Shown: piece after piece, positions 28,866 to 39,497 of the stretch | Layout of the letters: the number at the start of each line of letters is the position of its first letter | Numbering within the stretch: the stretch's first letter is position 1 | NCBI RefSeq assembly: GCF_014701195.1 | Contig: NZ_AP018712.1 | Location: 452,501-516,500, forward strand | DNA: 64,000 bases | Origin: Tepiditoga spiralis | GTDB lineage: Bacteria; Thermotogota; Thermotogae; Petrotogales; Petrotogaceae | Reading direction: 5' to 3' | The notes under the pieces: generated by a model | What the model was told of the DNA's origin: nothing | The model's database searches: none | The model's input: only the letters and a program-made list of their open reading frames with translations | Program-made: the position numbers and the translations under genes

Positions 28866-28980
28866 TATTCCTCCATTTTATAATGAATTTATATTTTTCC
28901 TCTGTATTATACCCCAAGAAAAATTTTTTTCAAAATCATTTATATTAAAAATATAAAATATTTCTTTTTTGTTTAAGCTT

Positions 28981-29010
28981 TTGACTTTAACATATCATTT
29001 GTTTTATAAT
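28981..29010 (+). promoter_or_regulatory. Promoter of the HD-GYP gene
   Basis: -35 TTGACT (28981-28986), 18 nt, -10 TATAAT (29005-29010), followed by a short leader and GAGGTGAT as SD. Confidence 0.7.
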
Positions 29011-29048
29011 ATATATATAATATAGGTTAGATTATTTTATTCTTTGAG

Positions 29049-31391
29049 GTGATTGATATTAAAAAATACACAACTATTTTATTTTTAATTTTTGGAATTT
29101 TTATTTTTTCAAAAAACATTCTAATTTTAAATTCATATAGCTATGACTATACTTGGACAAAAAATATTACTTGGGGAATTTTAGATACACTTAATGAAAA
29201 ATACAGTACATACATAGAATATATGGATACTAAAAGAAACAATTCTGATGAATATTATAAAAAATTATTTGATCTTTATTATATGAAATATAAAGATAAA
29301 AAAATAGATCTTGTTATTGCTTCAGATGATAATGCATATAACTTTATTGAAAAGTATGGAAAAAAATTTTTAATAAATATACCAGTAGTGTTTTGTGGAA
29401 TAAATTACATACAAAAAACAAATATAAATAGTTCTAAAAACTTTTATGGAATAGGAGAATATGAAGATATTGATGGAACAATAAACATTGCTTTAAGCTT
29501 ACACTCAAAAATCAAAAATATTTATTTTTTAATAGATGACTTTACTCAATCTGGAAAAATAATGTTTCAAGAATTAAATGATAATATAAACAAATATACT
29601 ACAAAGTACAACAAAAATTTTGAAATAATTAAAGTTAATCATTTACAAGAATCTATTAAAAAAATAAGAACCTTAAAAGATGGAATAATAATTATTCAAG
29701 CATTTTTGAAAGATGCAAATGAAAATATCTTAAGCTTAGAAAAATCTCTAGAAATAATTGAAAAAAACTCAAAATTACCTATTTATGGCATGCTTTATTC
29801 TTATTTAGGTCATGGAATTGTTGGTGGAGTTTTAACAAGCGGATACTATCAGGGAGTTGAAGCAGCAAAAATATCAAAAAAACTTTTAACAAATCAAAAA
29901 GTTAGCAAAGAAGATATTTTGAAAGCAACGATAAATAGTAATCAAATATTTTTTGATTATAATCAAATGAAAAAATTTAATATATCAAAAAAACTGTTAC
30001 CTAAAAAATCAATTTTAATAAATAATACACAATCATTTTTTGAAAAGTATAAAAAAGTTATTTTAATATACTTTTTTTCAATTACTATTTTAACTTCAAT
30101 AATATTATTTTTAATTATAAATATTTATAAAAGAAAAAAAGCAGAAAATATTATTCAAAAACAAAATATGGAATTAGAAAGTAGCTATGAAGAACTTGAA
30201 GCTCAACATGAAGAACTTGAAGCTACACAAGAAGAGTTAACAAAAAATTATAAAAAAATCAAATCTGAAAAACAAAAAAATATAGAAATAAATGATAAAT
30301 TAAATAAAATAATAGAAGTAACAGAAAAATTTAGTAAAATGAATACAACCTTTGATGAATTTTGTAATACTTTATTAAAAGCAGCCATTGCCTTAATACC
30401 AGAAGCTGATTATGGAAGTATTTCAATTATGGAAAAGGATAAATGGAACTATATTGCAACTGTAGGTCATGATTTAAATATTTTAAAAACTTTAGATTTA
30501 AAACCCGAATATGCATTGCAAATTAATGGAACTCAAGATATTAAAAGTTTTGAAGATTTCCACTTAGGAAATATGCCACAAAACATTAAAGAAAAGTTAT
30601 ACAAAGCTTCAAAACCTATAAAAGAAAGTCTAATGACAAAAATAAATATAGAAGAAAAAACACTTTGGATATGTCTTGATATAGATAAAAAAAGTATTAA
30701 AACTTTTAAAAGTTATTCAAAAGAAATAATAAATACCTTTATATATCTTGCAGAAAAGTTCATGCGATTAAATTTAAGAATGGATAAAGTTAAGAGTGCT
30801 TACTTAGATTTTTCTCAAAAACTTGCAACAATTGCAGAAGCACACGATGATTGTACTGGAAAACACGTAATTAGAGTAGGTGCTTTATCTGAATTAATAG
30901 CAAAAAAATATGGATTAAATAATGATAAAGTTCAAGATATAAAAAACTTTGCACCACTACATGATGTTGGAAAAATATTTGTATCCAATGAAATACTAAC
31001 AAAAAATACTAAATTATCTAAAGAAGAATGGGAAGAAATGAAAAAACACACAATACACGCAAAAAGACTTTTAACAGGAGAATACTTTGAAATAGCATTA
31101 AAAATAGCATTAAACCATCATGAAAGATATGATGGAAGTGGTTATCCTATGGGTTTAAAAGGAAACGAAATACCTATAGAGGCTCAAATAGTTAGTATTG
31201 CTGATGTATACGATGCTTTACGTTCAGATAGACCTTATAAAAAAGCCTTTACTCACGAAGAAACTTTAAACATACTATTAATTGGAGATGGAAGAACATC
31301 TCCAAAACATTTTAATCCTAAAATTTTAAAAATATTTGAAGAAAATCATAAAGAAATTAAAACTTTATTCGACAAAATAAATAAAAACTAA
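29049..31391 (+). CDS. Membrane HD-GYP cyclic-di-GMP phosphodiesterase with ABC_sub_bind-like sensor
   Basis: A 780-residue signalling protein. An N-terminal signal/anchor is followed by a periplasmic ABC_sub_bind-like domain (LILNSYSYDYTWTKNITWGILD; about 25-310), a membrane segment (about 335-358), a coiled coil (YEELEAQHEELEATQEEL), a GAF-like region and a C-terminal HD-GYP domain. The latter has HD in HDVGK (about 638) and HHERYDGSGYP (about 689). It should hydrolyse c-di-GMP in response to an extracytoplasmic ligand. The coordinates use GTG 29049, but GAGGTGAT (29046-29053) overlaps that codon. By SD spacing the in-frame ATT at 29058 (protein starting IKKYTTILFLIF) is the better start. 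Confidence 0.9.
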   Translation: MIDIKKYTTILFLIFGIFIFSKNILILNSYSYDYTWTKNITWGILDTLNEKYSTYIEYMDTKRNNSDEYYKKLFDLYYMKYKDKKIDLVIASDDNAYNFIEKYGKKFLINIPVVFCGINYIQKTNINSSKNFYGIGEYEDIDGTINIALSLHSKIKNIYFLIDDFTQSGKIMFQELNDNINKYTTKYNKNFEIIKVNHLQESIKKIRTLKDGIIIIQAFLKDANENILSLEKSLEIIEKNSKLPIYGMLYSYLGHGIVGGVLTSGYYQGVEAAKISKKLLTNQKVSKEDILKATINSNQIFFDYNQMKKFNISKKLLPKKSILINNTQSFFEKYKKVILIYFFSITILTSIILFLIINIYKRKKAENIIQKQNMELESSYEELEAQHEELEATQEELTKNYKKIKSEKQKNIEINDKLNKIIEVTEKFSKMNTTFDEFCNTLLKAAIALIPEADYGSISIMEKDKWNYIATVGHDLNILKTLDLKPEYALQINGTQDIKSFEDFHLGNMPQNIKEKLYKASKPIKESLMTKINIEEKTLWICLDIDKKSIKTFKSYSKEIINTFIYLAEKFMRLNLRMDKVKSAYLDFSQKLATIAEAHDDCTGKHVIRVGALSELIAKKYGLNNDKVQDIKNFAPLHDVGKIFVSNEILTKNTKLSKEEWEEMKKHTIHAKRLLTGEYFEIALKIALNHHERYDGSGYPMGLKGNEIPIEAQIVSIADVYDALRSDRPYKKAFTHEETLNILLIGDGRTSPKHFNPKILKIFEENHKEIKTLFDKINKN

Positions 31392-31409
31392 ATTTAAGGA
31401 GGAACCACA

Positions 31410-32645
31410 ATGAACATAGAAACTTTATCAAAAAGAAGAAATGAATTATTAAAAACCTTACCAAATAATTCGATTGTAGTATTATTCTCTGGAAGAGAAA
31501 AGTTTAAAACTGCTGATGAACTTTATACATTTTCTCCAAACAGAAACTTTTTTTACTTTACAAATATAGAGCAGTCTGATGTTGCAATGATATTAATTAA
31601 AGAAAATGATAAAACTTCAGAATTTTTATTTATTGAAAAAAATGATCCTATAAAATCAAGATGGATTGGAGAAAAAATAAAACCAGAAGAAGCACAAAAA
31701 ATTTCTGGAATAAAAAATATTAGATTTTTAGATACATTCAATGACTTTTTAAATCAACAAATACAAAAAAATGAAAATATATACTTTGATCTTGAAAGAC
31801 AAAGTTGGAATAAAGGTAAAAGTGAAGCAGAAGAATTTGCTTTAGAATTAAAAAATAAATTTCCACATGTGAAAATAAACAATATATACAATAATATTTC
31901 TCAATTAAGAATGATCAAAGATGAAGAAGAAATAAAAAATATTAAAAAAGCAATTTCAATAACAAAATTAGGTATAGAAAATATGATAAAAAATGCTAAA
32001 CCAAATATGATGGAATATGAATTAGAAGCTTACTTTGACTTTTCATTGATCTCAAATGGCATAAGGGAAAAAGCCTTTCATACAATAACTGCATCTGGAA
32101 AAAATGCAACTGTCTTACACTATTCTCAAAATAATTGTAAAGCAGAAGATAAAACACTAGTTTTATTAGATTTAGGTGCTGCTTACAATCATTATAGTGC
32201 TGATATAAGTAGAACATTTCCTGTAAACGGAAAGTTCACACAAAGACAAAAAGATGTGTATAACGCTGTTTTAAAAGCTCAAAAAGAAGTTGAAAAAAAT
32301 GCTAAACCAGGAGTTACTTTAATTGAACTAAATGAAATAGCAAAAAAAGTTTTATCCAAAGAATGTAAAAGTTTAGGCTTAATAGAAAAAGATGATGAAC
32401 TTATAAAATATTATTTTCATGGAGTATCTCATCATTTAGGGTTAGATACACACGATGTTGGAGATAGAAGTTTACCATTGCAAAAAGGAATGGTAATAAC
32501 AAATGAACCAGGTCTTTATATTGAAGAAGAAGGTATTGGAATAAGAATAGAAGATGATTTATTAATAACAGAAAATGGATGTGAAGTTTTATCTAAAGAA
32601 ATAATAAAAGAAGTAAGTGATATAGAAAACTTTATGGAGAACTGA
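31410..32645 (+). CDS. Xaa-Pro aminopeptidase (M24B)
   Basis: A 411-residue metallopeptidase that removes N-terminal residues before proline. The creatinase-type N-domain (1 to about 175) is followed by the pita-bread domain with all five metal ligands: Asp in LDLGAAYNHYSAD (two), His in HGVSHHLGLDTHDVG, Glu in NEPGLYIE and Glu in GIRIEDD. It is cytosolic, with no signal peptide. SD AAGGAGG lies 7 nt before the ATG. It sits 18 nt after the HD-GYP gene and 4 nt before the helicase gene, so the three are likely cotranscribed without an obvious functional link. Confidence 0.93.
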   Translation: MNIETLSKRRNELLKTLPNNSIVVLFSGREKFKTADELYTFSPNRNFFYFTNIEQSDVAMILIKENDKTSEFLFIEKNDPIKSRWIGEKIKPEEAQKISGIKNIRFLDTFNDFLNQQIQKNENIYFDLERQSWNKGKSEAEEFALELKNKFPHVKINNIYNNISQLRMIKDEEEIKNIKKAISITKLGIENMIKNAKPNMMEYELEAYFDFSLISNGIREKAFHTITASGKNATVLHYSQNNCKAEDKTLVLLDLGAAYNHYSADISRTFPVNGKFTQRQKDVYNAVLKAQKEVEKNAKPGVTLIELNEIAKKVLSKECKSLGLIEKDDELIKYYFHGVSHHLGLDTHDVGDRSLPLQKGMVITNEPGLYIEEEGIGIRIEDDLLITENGCEVLSKEIIKEVSDIENFMEN

Positions 32646-32649
32646 AATT

Positions 32650-35600
32650 ATGATTATAAAAAAAATAACGGACAATCCAAATAGAAATTTTTTTATCTCA
32701 GCATCAGCTGGAACTGGAAAAACATATACATTAACTCAATACTATATGAGTATACTTGAAAAAAATAAAGATTCAAATATAATTGATAAAATATTGGCCG
32801 TTACTTTTACAAATAAAGCTGCAGGAGAAATGCGCGAAAGAATAACTGAAAGTATTTATGAAAAAATGAATGCTGCAAAAACAAATAAAGAATATGAATA
32901 TTGGAATGAAGTAAAAATAAGTTTATCTGGAGCTTGGATAAAAACTATAGATAGTTTTTGTTCAAGAATTTTAAAAGATAATAATGTTTTAATAGGTGTA
33001 GATCCAAACTTTACAATGATAAGTGAGTTTAAAAAAGAAAATGAAATAGAAAGAGCAGTTTATTATACTCTTAAAGTTATTTTAGAAACTTATGAAAATA
33101 TTGATCCTGATTTGATAAATTTATCAACAGACAGAAAAAACAATGTAGAAAAAATACTTTTAGAGTTCAAAAAAGATAAAGAATTTAAGAAAATAGTAAA
33201 AGAATTTTTGAAAAATGAAGGTATTAAAAAATTTGAAGAATTATTAAAAGAAATGGTTAGAAATTGGCGTCTTGAAATGAAAAGAGCTATTGTAGAAACT
33301 ATGGAACTTTCAGAAAATGGAGACTTATATACAAATTTTTTAAAACTTTTAAAAAATGCTTCATATATTGCATCTGAATTTTATGAATCATTAACTATTG
33401 ATCAATTTAAATATGATTTTAAAGGTATTTTAGAAAAAACAATATTAACCTTAGAAAATAATAACATACTAAAAAAGTATCAAAATAAATTTAAGTACAT
33501 TATTGTTGATGAATATCAAGATACAAATTATCTTCAAAAAGAAATATTTGACAAACTGCATCATGAAAATAATTATTTATTCTATGTTGGAGATAGAAAA
33601 CAATCCATATATAGATTTAGAGGTGCAGATGTATCAGTTTTTTCAAAAACCGAAAATGAATTTAAAAACAAAAATTATATAGTTGAAAGTTTAAATACAA
33701 ATAGACGTTCAAACAGTGAAATTGTAAGTTATATAAATAAGCTTTCAAAAGATGTTTTATTTGAAAAAAATAATATATATATGGATGATGTTGAAAGTGA
33801 ACTATTCGAAAGTATATGCTTTAAAGAAATAGATGAGTGTAATTATGAAATAAAAGAAAATAAAAATATTACGCCAAATCTTTTAAAAGATGATAATAAA
33901 AGAATAAAATATATATACGCTACTCCTGAAAAAGATAATAAAGAATTAAGAGTAAAAAAAGAAGCAGAAACAATAATCAAAACTATAAAAAATCTTTTAA
34001 ATAAAGAAATGACATTTAGAAAAAGAAAAAATGGAAAAATAATATTTGAAACAAGAAAAATAAAACCTGGTGATATAGCCTTATTATTAAAACAATTAAG
34101 TGGCTATGAAGAAATTTTAAAAAATGAATTTCAAAAAAATAATATTCCCTATTATATAGTAGGAGGAAAATCATTTTATTATAAACCTGAAGTTCAAGCT
34201 GTTTTTAGTGCTTTAAGCGCTGTTCAAAACCCTTATAATGATTATGAATTTATAAAATATATGATGTCTTTAATTGGTGGAATGACATTAAATCAATTAC
34301 ACACCTTAATAAAAAATAAAAAAAATTCATTATTTGAAACCTTTGAAACTATTGAATTTTCTTCTGAAAGATTAAATAGAGCCTATTTAGTATTAAAAAA
34401 ATATAGAAATTTAAGATATTATATGAAACCTACAGATATATTAAAAGGTATAATAAAAGAAACTAAGTATTTAGTATACTTAATGGCTCTAGATAATTCT
34501 GAATCGGCTATTTCTAATGTAAAAAAATTAATTACAGGGTCACAACAATATGATTCAATAGCAAATACCTTTTCTGAACTTGTAAAGTTACTAAAAAAAT
34601 CTACAGAAGTTGATGAGAAAGAAGCTGTTTTAGAAGATGAAAAATCTAATAGTGTAAAAATAATGACAATACACAAATCAAAAGGTCTAGAATTTCCTAT
34701 AGTTTTACTTGGTGGGTTGCATAATAAAATAGACAAAAAAATAATTAAAAATATTGATTTTTCATTACCAAATTCAAATGGTGAAAGATATTATTTACTA
34801 AAAAATGTTATGAAAAATACCTTAAATGAAAGCTCTAATTATATATTAAAATGGTTTAAAAATAATGATTTTTTAGAAAAAACAGAAACAAATAGATTAA
34901 TCTATGTAGCAACAACAAGAGCTAAAGAAATGTTAATACCTATTTTAATAAATACAAAAAGTAACTCTTATAATAATTATTTTTTTAATTATAAATATGA
35001 TAATATAGATAAAATAAATGAAATTGATTTAAAAGATATTAAAATAAACAATAAAATTGAAGAAATAATTTTCAAAGATATACCTAAAAATAATCTAAAA
35101 AACTTAAAAAACTTAGCTTATAAACAATATATTGCACCAACTTATTTAATAAATGAACCAAAAGAAAGTGAAGAAAAATTCTTAAAAAATATTGGAATAA
35201 GCTACAAAAAATATTTTAAACAAAGTGTTTTTTCAGACGAAGAATTAATGTTTAGAGGTTCACAATTACATTTAAAGTTACAGAGTGCACCATCTTTAAT
35301 TCATTTAAAAAAATTAATAGATAAAGAAAAAAATAGAAATTATGATTATTTACCTCCTAAATTTGATGAATTAAACATAGTAAAAAAAGCTTTTGGAAAA
35401 AATGAAATAGTAAAAACTGAATGGAGATTAGTAAAAAAAATTGAAATCAATAATAAAGAATACATGTTATTTGGAATACCTGACAGAGTTTTAATAAACA
35501 ATGGAAATATAGAAGTTATAGATTATAAATTTTCTGATCTTTTAAATAAAAATAAAATTAAAGATTATATATTTCAACTTCAATTTTATATGTATCTTTT

Positions 35601-35730
35601 AAAAGATTTTGGATATCCTAAAAAAGGCTATATTCTTAGTATTAAAGAAACCAAAGAACCTATAGAAGTAACTTATAATAATGATATTGAACTTGAAATA
35701 ATTAATAAAATAAAAAAATTACAGATTTAA
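32650..35730 (+). CDS. UvrD-family helicase-nuclease, AddA-like
   Basis: A 1026-residue SF1A helicase fused to a nuclease, the AddA/RecB architecture for processing DNA double-strand ends. Motif I is SASAGTGKTYT (about 17-27), Ia is AVTFTNKAAGEM, II is YIIVDEYQDTN, III is VGDRKQSIYRFRGAD, V is IMTIHKSKGLEF and VI is YVATTRAKE. The C-terminal PD-(D/E)XK core reads FGIPDRV ... IEVIDYKFS near the end. No addB partner lies in this window, so it may be a single-chain variant or have a distant partner. Confidence 0.9.
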   Translation: MIIKKITDNPNRNFFISASAGTGKTYTLTQYYMSILEKNKDSNIIDKILAVTFTNKAAGEMRERITESIYEKMNAAKTNKEYEYWNEVKISLSGAWIKTIDSFCSRILKDNNVLIGVDPNFTMISEFKKENEIERAVYYTLKVILETYENIDPDLINLSTDRKNNVEKILLEFKKDKEFKKIVKEFLKNEGIKKFEELLKEMVRNWRLEMKRAIVETMELSENGDLYTNFLKLLKNASYIASEFYESLTIDQFKYDFKGILEKTILTLENNNILKKYQNKFKYIIVDEYQDTNYLQKEIFDKLHHENNYLFYVGDRKQSIYRFRGADVSVFSKTENEFKNKNYIVESLNTNRRSNSEIVSYINKLSKDVLFEKNNIYMDDVESELFESICFKEIDECNYEIKENKNITPNLLKDDNKRIKYIYATPEKDNKELRVKKEAETIIKTIKNLLNKEMTFRKRKNGKIIFETRKIKPGDIALLLKQLSGYEEILKNEFQKNNIPYYIVGGKSFYYKPEVQAVFSALSAVQNPYNDYEFIKYMMSLIGGMTLNQLHTLIKNKKNSLFETFETIEFSSERLNRAYLVLKKYRNLRYYMKPTDILKGIIKETKYLVYLMALDNSESAISNVKKLITGSQQYDSIANTFSELVKLLKKSTEVDEKEAVLEDEKSNSVKIMTIHKSKGLEFPIVLLGGLHNKIDKKIIKNIDFSLPNSNGERYYLLKNVMKNTLNESSNYILKWFKNNDFLEKTETNRLIYVATTRAKEMLIPILINTKSNSYNNYFFNYKYDNIDKINEIDLKDIKINNKIEEIIFKDIPKNNLKNLKNLAYKQYIAPTYLINEPKESEEKFLKNIGISYKKYFKQSVFSDEELMFRGSQLHLKLQSAPSLIHLKKLIDKEKNRNYDYLPPKFDELNIVKKAFGKNEIVKTEWRLVKKIEINNKEYMLFGIPDRVLINNGNIEVIDYKFSDLLNKNKIKDYIFQLQFYMYLLKDFGYPKKGYILSIKETKEPIEVTYNNDIELEIINKIKKLQI

Positions 35731-35745
35731 TCTGTAATTTTTTTA
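35719..35745 (+). terminator. Terminator after the AddA-like gene
   Basis: TTACAGATT (35719-35727) and AATCTGTAA (35729-35737) form a hairpin that includes the stop codon, followed by T7. Confidence 0.8.
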
Positions 35746-35802
35746 TTTTATTATTTTTTTATTTATTATAAATAAATATATATAAGAAATATTAAACACT
35801 AC

Positions 35803-35832
35803 TTTTTAATTAATCACATGATTAATTAAAAA
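35803..35832. repeat. Palindrome upstream of the chemoreceptor gene
   Basis: TTTTTAATTAAT (35803-35814), spacer CACATG, ATTAATTAAAAA (35821-35832): perfect 12-bp arms. The core resembles the inverted repeat between the divergent ter promoters. It could be an operator or simply AT-rich symmetry; the flanking 35738-35921 DNA has no gene. Confidence 0.5.
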
Positions 35833-35921
35833 CAATTTATTTTAGTTAACTTTAAAGAAACATAATATAAATATTATAAATGTATAATTAATATTAGACA
35901 AAATTCTTTGGAGGTGAAAAA

Positions 35922-37973
35922 ATGAATAGCTTAAAATGGAGAATGGTCTTTATAATTGGAACTCTTGTAACTGCCATTTTATTAATATCTGGATCAATAT
36001 CAGTTATTTATTTAAGAAATCAAACAATATCTCAATTAGAAACTAATTCAAAAGAAGTTTTAAAAAGTCAAGCAAAATATGTTGAAATGTGGTTTAATGA
36101 AAAAATAGATACATTAAATAATATGGCTAATGCTGAATTTAAAAACACAAATTTTAATGAAAAAGATAATGTTCAAAAGCTAAAAAGAGAGTACAATGTT
36201 AATAAAAAATTTTTTGAAATGTTTTTTGTTGCAAGAAAAGATGGTTTTTCTTATACAAATTTAGATGGAGTAACTGCAAACGTAGCTGATAGACAGTACT
36301 TTAAAGAAATAATGTCTGGAAAAAATTATGCCATCTCAGGAATGTTAATATCTAGAGCCACACAAAATCCAATCATAGTTGTAGCTGTTCCAATAAAAGA
36401 TAACTCTGGAAAAACAATTGGAATGATTGGAGGAACAGTTCTTTTAGATAGTTTTCAAAGTCTTATAAACGGTCTTAAAATATCAAACTTAGGTTATGGT
36501 TGGGCAATAGATAATACAGGTTTAGTAATTGCACATAAAGATAAAAGTTCTATAGGAAAGGTTAATATAATTAATGCCGATAAAGATTTTGGATATAATG
36601 GCTTAACCAATATTTATAACAGATTAAAAAAAGGCGAAATAAATCTGGAAGAAGTAACATTACCTGACAAAAGTCAAGCATTTATAGCTTTTTCTCCAAT
36701 AGGAAAAACAGGATTTTCTTTTGGAGTAACTATAGATAAAAATTCTATGTTAAAAAATGTATACACTATGATAAAATACTTTATAATAATAATAGCTGCA
36801 TTTTTATTTATAGGTATATTTTCTGCATACTTAATTGGAAATGCTGTTTCTAAACCTATAATAGAACTTTCAAAAGAAATAGAAAAACTAGGCGATGGAA
36901 TATTAGATGTTAATATTGAAAATATTAGAAAAGATGAAATAGGTAAAATGCAAGAATCACTTTTAAAAACAACTCAAAAATTAAAATCAATGGTAAAACA
37001 AATATTGGGAATATCTATGAATGTTAATAGTTCTTCTACTGAATTATCAGCAACTTCAGAAGAAGCCTCTGCAACTAATCAAGAAATTTCTGCACAAGCA
37101 GATCAAATAAATGAAAGCACACAAAGTGTATCAGCTTCCTTGCAAGAAATGGGAGCAAATATAGAAGAAATAACTTCTGCTTCAAATAATCTTGTTTCAT
37201 TTATAAATAATGTCGTTGAAGAATCTAATGGAATGAAAAAAAATGCAGAAATAGGAAAAACAAATATAAAGAATATAGAAGATGTTATAGCTAAAATTTC
37301 TGAAGAAATGCTTGAAAGTTCAAAAATGTCAAATAAATTGTATGAAAAATCAGCAAATATAATGCAAATAGTTGAAACAATAAACAATATTACTGAACAA
37401 ACAAACTTGTTGGCATTAAATGCTGCAATAGAAGCTGCAAGAGCCGGAGAAGCCGGAAAAGGATTTGCTGTTGTTGCTGATGAAATAAGAAAGTTGGCAG
37501 AAGAAAGCAGAAGTGCCACAGAAGATATTTCTCAAATTTTATCCGAAGTCTTTGATTCTATTAAAAATTTAAACAAAAAATCAGAAGAAATTAGTGAAGT
37601 TGCAATAAATGCAAAAGATAATGAAGAAGATGCAGCACATAGCGTTGAACAAATAATGGATGAAATAGAAAAAATAGTAGATAGAGTTGGAGAAATTTCA
37701 ATAGCTATAAATCAACAAAATTCAAGTACAAATGAAATATTATCGGCTGTAAATGTATCTGTATCTTCCATTGAAAATATATCAGAAGAAGTAAATGAAC
37801 TTTCAGAAGCAATAAAAGTTCAAGTCAATGTAGCTCAAAATGTTGGAGAAAATAGCATGGATTTATCAGAACTATCAAAAAAATTAGAAGATCAATTAGA
37901 AAAAACTTTCAAATTAAAAGAAGAAGAAAAAGAAGAAATTTTAAAAACTTTAAGCTTAAAAGTAAAAGCTTAA
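35922..37973 (+). CDS. Methyl-accepting chemotaxis protein, dCache type
   Basis: A 683-residue transmembrane receptor. TM1 is at about 8-30, a periplasmic dCache_1-like ligand domain spans about 35-280 ([18 protein letters not shown] is typical), TM2 is at about 285-310, then HAMP. The cytoplasmic signalling domain has the invariant hairpin tip [20 protein letters not shown] with [16 protein letters not shown] next to it. No CheW-binding oddity is seen. SD GGAGGTG stands 6 nt before the ATG. The next gene is cheX. Confidence 0.96.
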   Translation: MNSLKWRMVFIIGTLVTAILLISGSISVIYLRNQTISQLETNSKEVLKSQAKYVEMWFNEKIDTLNNMANAEFKNTNFNEKDNVQKLKREYNVNKKFFEMFFVARKDGFSYTNLDGVTANVADRQYFKEIMSGKNYAISGMLISRATQNPIIVVAVPIKDNSGKTIGMIGGTVLLDSFQSLINGLKISNLGYGWAIDNTGLVIAHKDKSSIGKVNIINADKDFGYNGLTNIYNRLKKGEINLEEVTLPDKSQAFIAFSPIGKTGFSFGVTIDKNSMLKNVYTMIKYFIIIIAAFLFIGIFSAYLIGNAVSKPIIELSKEIEKLGDGILDVNIENIRKDEIGKMQESLLKTTQKLKSMVKQILGISMNVNSSSTELSATSEEASATNQEISAQADQINESTQSVSASLQEMGANIEEITSASNNLVSFINNVVEESNGMKKNAEIGKTNIKNIEDVIAKISEEMLESSKMSNKLYEKSANIMQIVETINNITEQTNLLALNAAIEAARAGEAGKGFAVVADEIRKLAEESRSATEDISQILSEVFDSIKNLNKKSEEISEVAINAKDNEEDAAHSVEQIMDEIEKIVDRVGEISIAINQQNSSTNEILSAVNVSVSSIENISEEVNELSEAIKVQVNVAQNVGENSMDLSELSKKLEDQLEKTFKLKEEEKEEILKTLSLKVKA

Positions 37974-37999
37974 ACTCAATAAAAAACATAAAGAACATT

Positions 38000-38032
38000 T
38001 TGTAAATATTGTATTAATGTGATACAATATTT
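38000..38032 (+). promoter_or_regulatory. Palindromic promoter element of cheX
   Basis: AAATATTGTAT (38004-38014) and ATACAATATTT (38022-38032) form an 11-bp inverted repeat with a 7-nt centre. The same bases contain TTGTAA (38000-38005), 17 nt, TACAAT (38023-38028) with an extended-10 TG. It may be a promoter covered by an operator, or an mRNA hairpin just before the SD. Confidence 0.45.
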
Positions 38033-38047
38033 ATGGAGGTGATTTTA

Positions 38048-38512
38048 ATGCTTGATGTTAAAGTAATAAATGCTGTAATTGAAGCTTTAACTGGAACATT
38101 TAAAGCGGCTTCTAAAACTACTATTAGTTTAGGAAAGCCCCAAATGCTTAGAGATATTGGTGATTCATTTCAAATAATAACAACAATTGGATTCAATGGT
38201 GTTCTTGAAGGAAACTTAATATACTCTATGCCTGAAGATGTTGCTGTAAGTATTGTAACTAATATGATGGGTGGAATGATGCAAATTGATAAAATAGATG
38301 ATATGGCTCTCAGCGCTATCGGTGAACTTGCAAATATGATATCTGGTGCAATTGCTATATCACTTGAAAAAACTGGATTTCCAATAAATATAACTCCTCC
38401 TTCTGTTTTAAATGGAGAAAAAATATCTGTAAGTGTTCATGGAACAATTTTAAAGTTTCCTGGTAAACTCCTTGATGATAAAGAAATGGATGTATTTTTA
38501 GTTGTTAAATAA
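38048..38512 (+). CDS. cheX: CheX-type chemotaxis phosphatase
   Basis: A 154-residue CheC/CheX-family protein, which dephosphorylates CheY-P to adapt the chemotaxis signal. The single active-site motif ELANMISGA (E...N) and the NMMGG strand-turn fit CheX rather than the two-site CheC. The ATG at 38048 is used: the longer ORF from 38033 would place its first codons on the SD (GGAGGTG, 38036-38042). It lies 75 nt after the chemoreceptor gene. Confidence 0.88.
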   Translation: MLDVKVINAVIEALTGTFKAASKTTISLGKPQMLRDIGDSFQIITTIGFNGVLEGNLIYSMPEDVAVSIVTNMMGGMMQIDKIDDMALSAIGELANMISGAIAISLEKTGFPINITPPSVLNGEKISVSVHGTILKFPGKLLDDKEMDVFLVVK

Positions 38513-38540
38513 AAAAAGATGGCTATGCCATCTTTTTTTG
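38512..38540. terminator. Bidirectional terminator, cheX and arcC
   Basis: A-run, GATGGC (38518-38523), loop TAT, GCCATC (38527-38532), T-run. The A/T flanks make it work on both strands for the convergent genes. Confidence 0.88.
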
Positions 38541-38547
38541 TTATTTA

Positions 38548-39483
38548 TTATTGAGATATTAATGTTCCTGTTTTACCTTCAATACCTTCTTTAGCTTTTT
38601 CAAGAGAGGTTATTAAAGCTTTTCTTCCTTTTTTTGATTTTGCAAACTTAACAGCTGCAGTTACTTTTGGAAGCATTGAACCAGGTGCAAAATGTCCTTC
38701 ATTCATATACTTTTCTGCTTCTTCAACAGATAAATCACTTAACCATTTTTCATTTTCTTTTCCATAATTTATAGCTACCTTTTCAACAGCAGTTAAAATA
38801 ATTAAGTAATCTGCATCCAAAATTTCTGCCATTTTTTCACTTGCAAAATCTTTATCTATTACTGCTGGAACGCCTATTAATGAGTTACCTTCTTGAACAA
38901 CAGGAATTCCACCCCCACCAACAGTAATAACTATATGATCATTTTTTACTAAATCCATAACGGCTTCTTTTTCAGCAACATCAACAGGAATTGGAGAAGG
39001 AACAACTCTTCTATAACCTCTTCCAGCATCTTCAACCATTGTATAACCTCTTGTTTCTTTCAATACTTCAGCTTCTTCTTTTGTATAAAACGCTCCAACT
39101 GGTTTTGTTGGTTTTTCAAATGCTTTATCATTTTTATCTACAATAACTTGTGTAATTATAGTGGCAACTGGTTTCTTTATACCTCTATTCAAAAGTTCTT
39201 CTCTTAATGCATTTTGCAAATGATATCCTATATAACCTTGACTCATAGCTCCACATTCTGGAAATGGCATTGCAGGAGTTCCTGCATCTGATTTTGATGA
39301 AACTTCCATAGCAAGATTTATCATACCAACTTGTGGACCATTTCCATGGGCAATAACAACTTCATGACCTGCTTCTATTAAATCTGCAATAGGTTTTGCT
39401 GTGTGTTTAACCAATTTTAATTGTTCTTCTGGTGTTTTTCCCAAAGCATTTCCACCGAGTGCAACGACTATTTTATCTTTCAT
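38548..39483 (-). CDS. arcC: Carbamate kinase
   Basis: The 311-residue enzyme makes ATP from carbamoyl phosphate, the last step of the arginine deiminase pathway. Amino-acid-kinase marks: VVALGGNALGKTPEEQ at the N-terminus, IAHGNGPQVGMI, and VTVGGGGIPVV. Length is standard. Last gene of arcABC; 14 nt from arcB, with AAGGAGG as SD. Confidence 0.96.
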   Translation of the reverse strand: MKDKIVVALGGNALGKTPEEQLKLVKHTAKPIADLIEAGHEVVIAHGNGPQVGMINLAMEVSSKSDAGTPAMPFPECGAMSQGYIGYHLQNALREELLNRGIKKPVATIITQVIVDKNDKAFEKPTKPVGAFYTKEEAEVLKETRGYTMVEDAGRGYRRVVPSPIPVDVAEKEAVMDLVKNDHIVITVGGGGIPVVQEGNSLIGVPAVIDKDFASEKMAEILDADYLIILTAVEKVAINYGKENEKWLSDLSVEEAEKYMNEGHFAPGSMLPKVTAAVKFAKSKKGRKALITSLEKAKEGIEGKTGTLISQ

Positions 39484-39497
39484 AATTATATTCCTCC

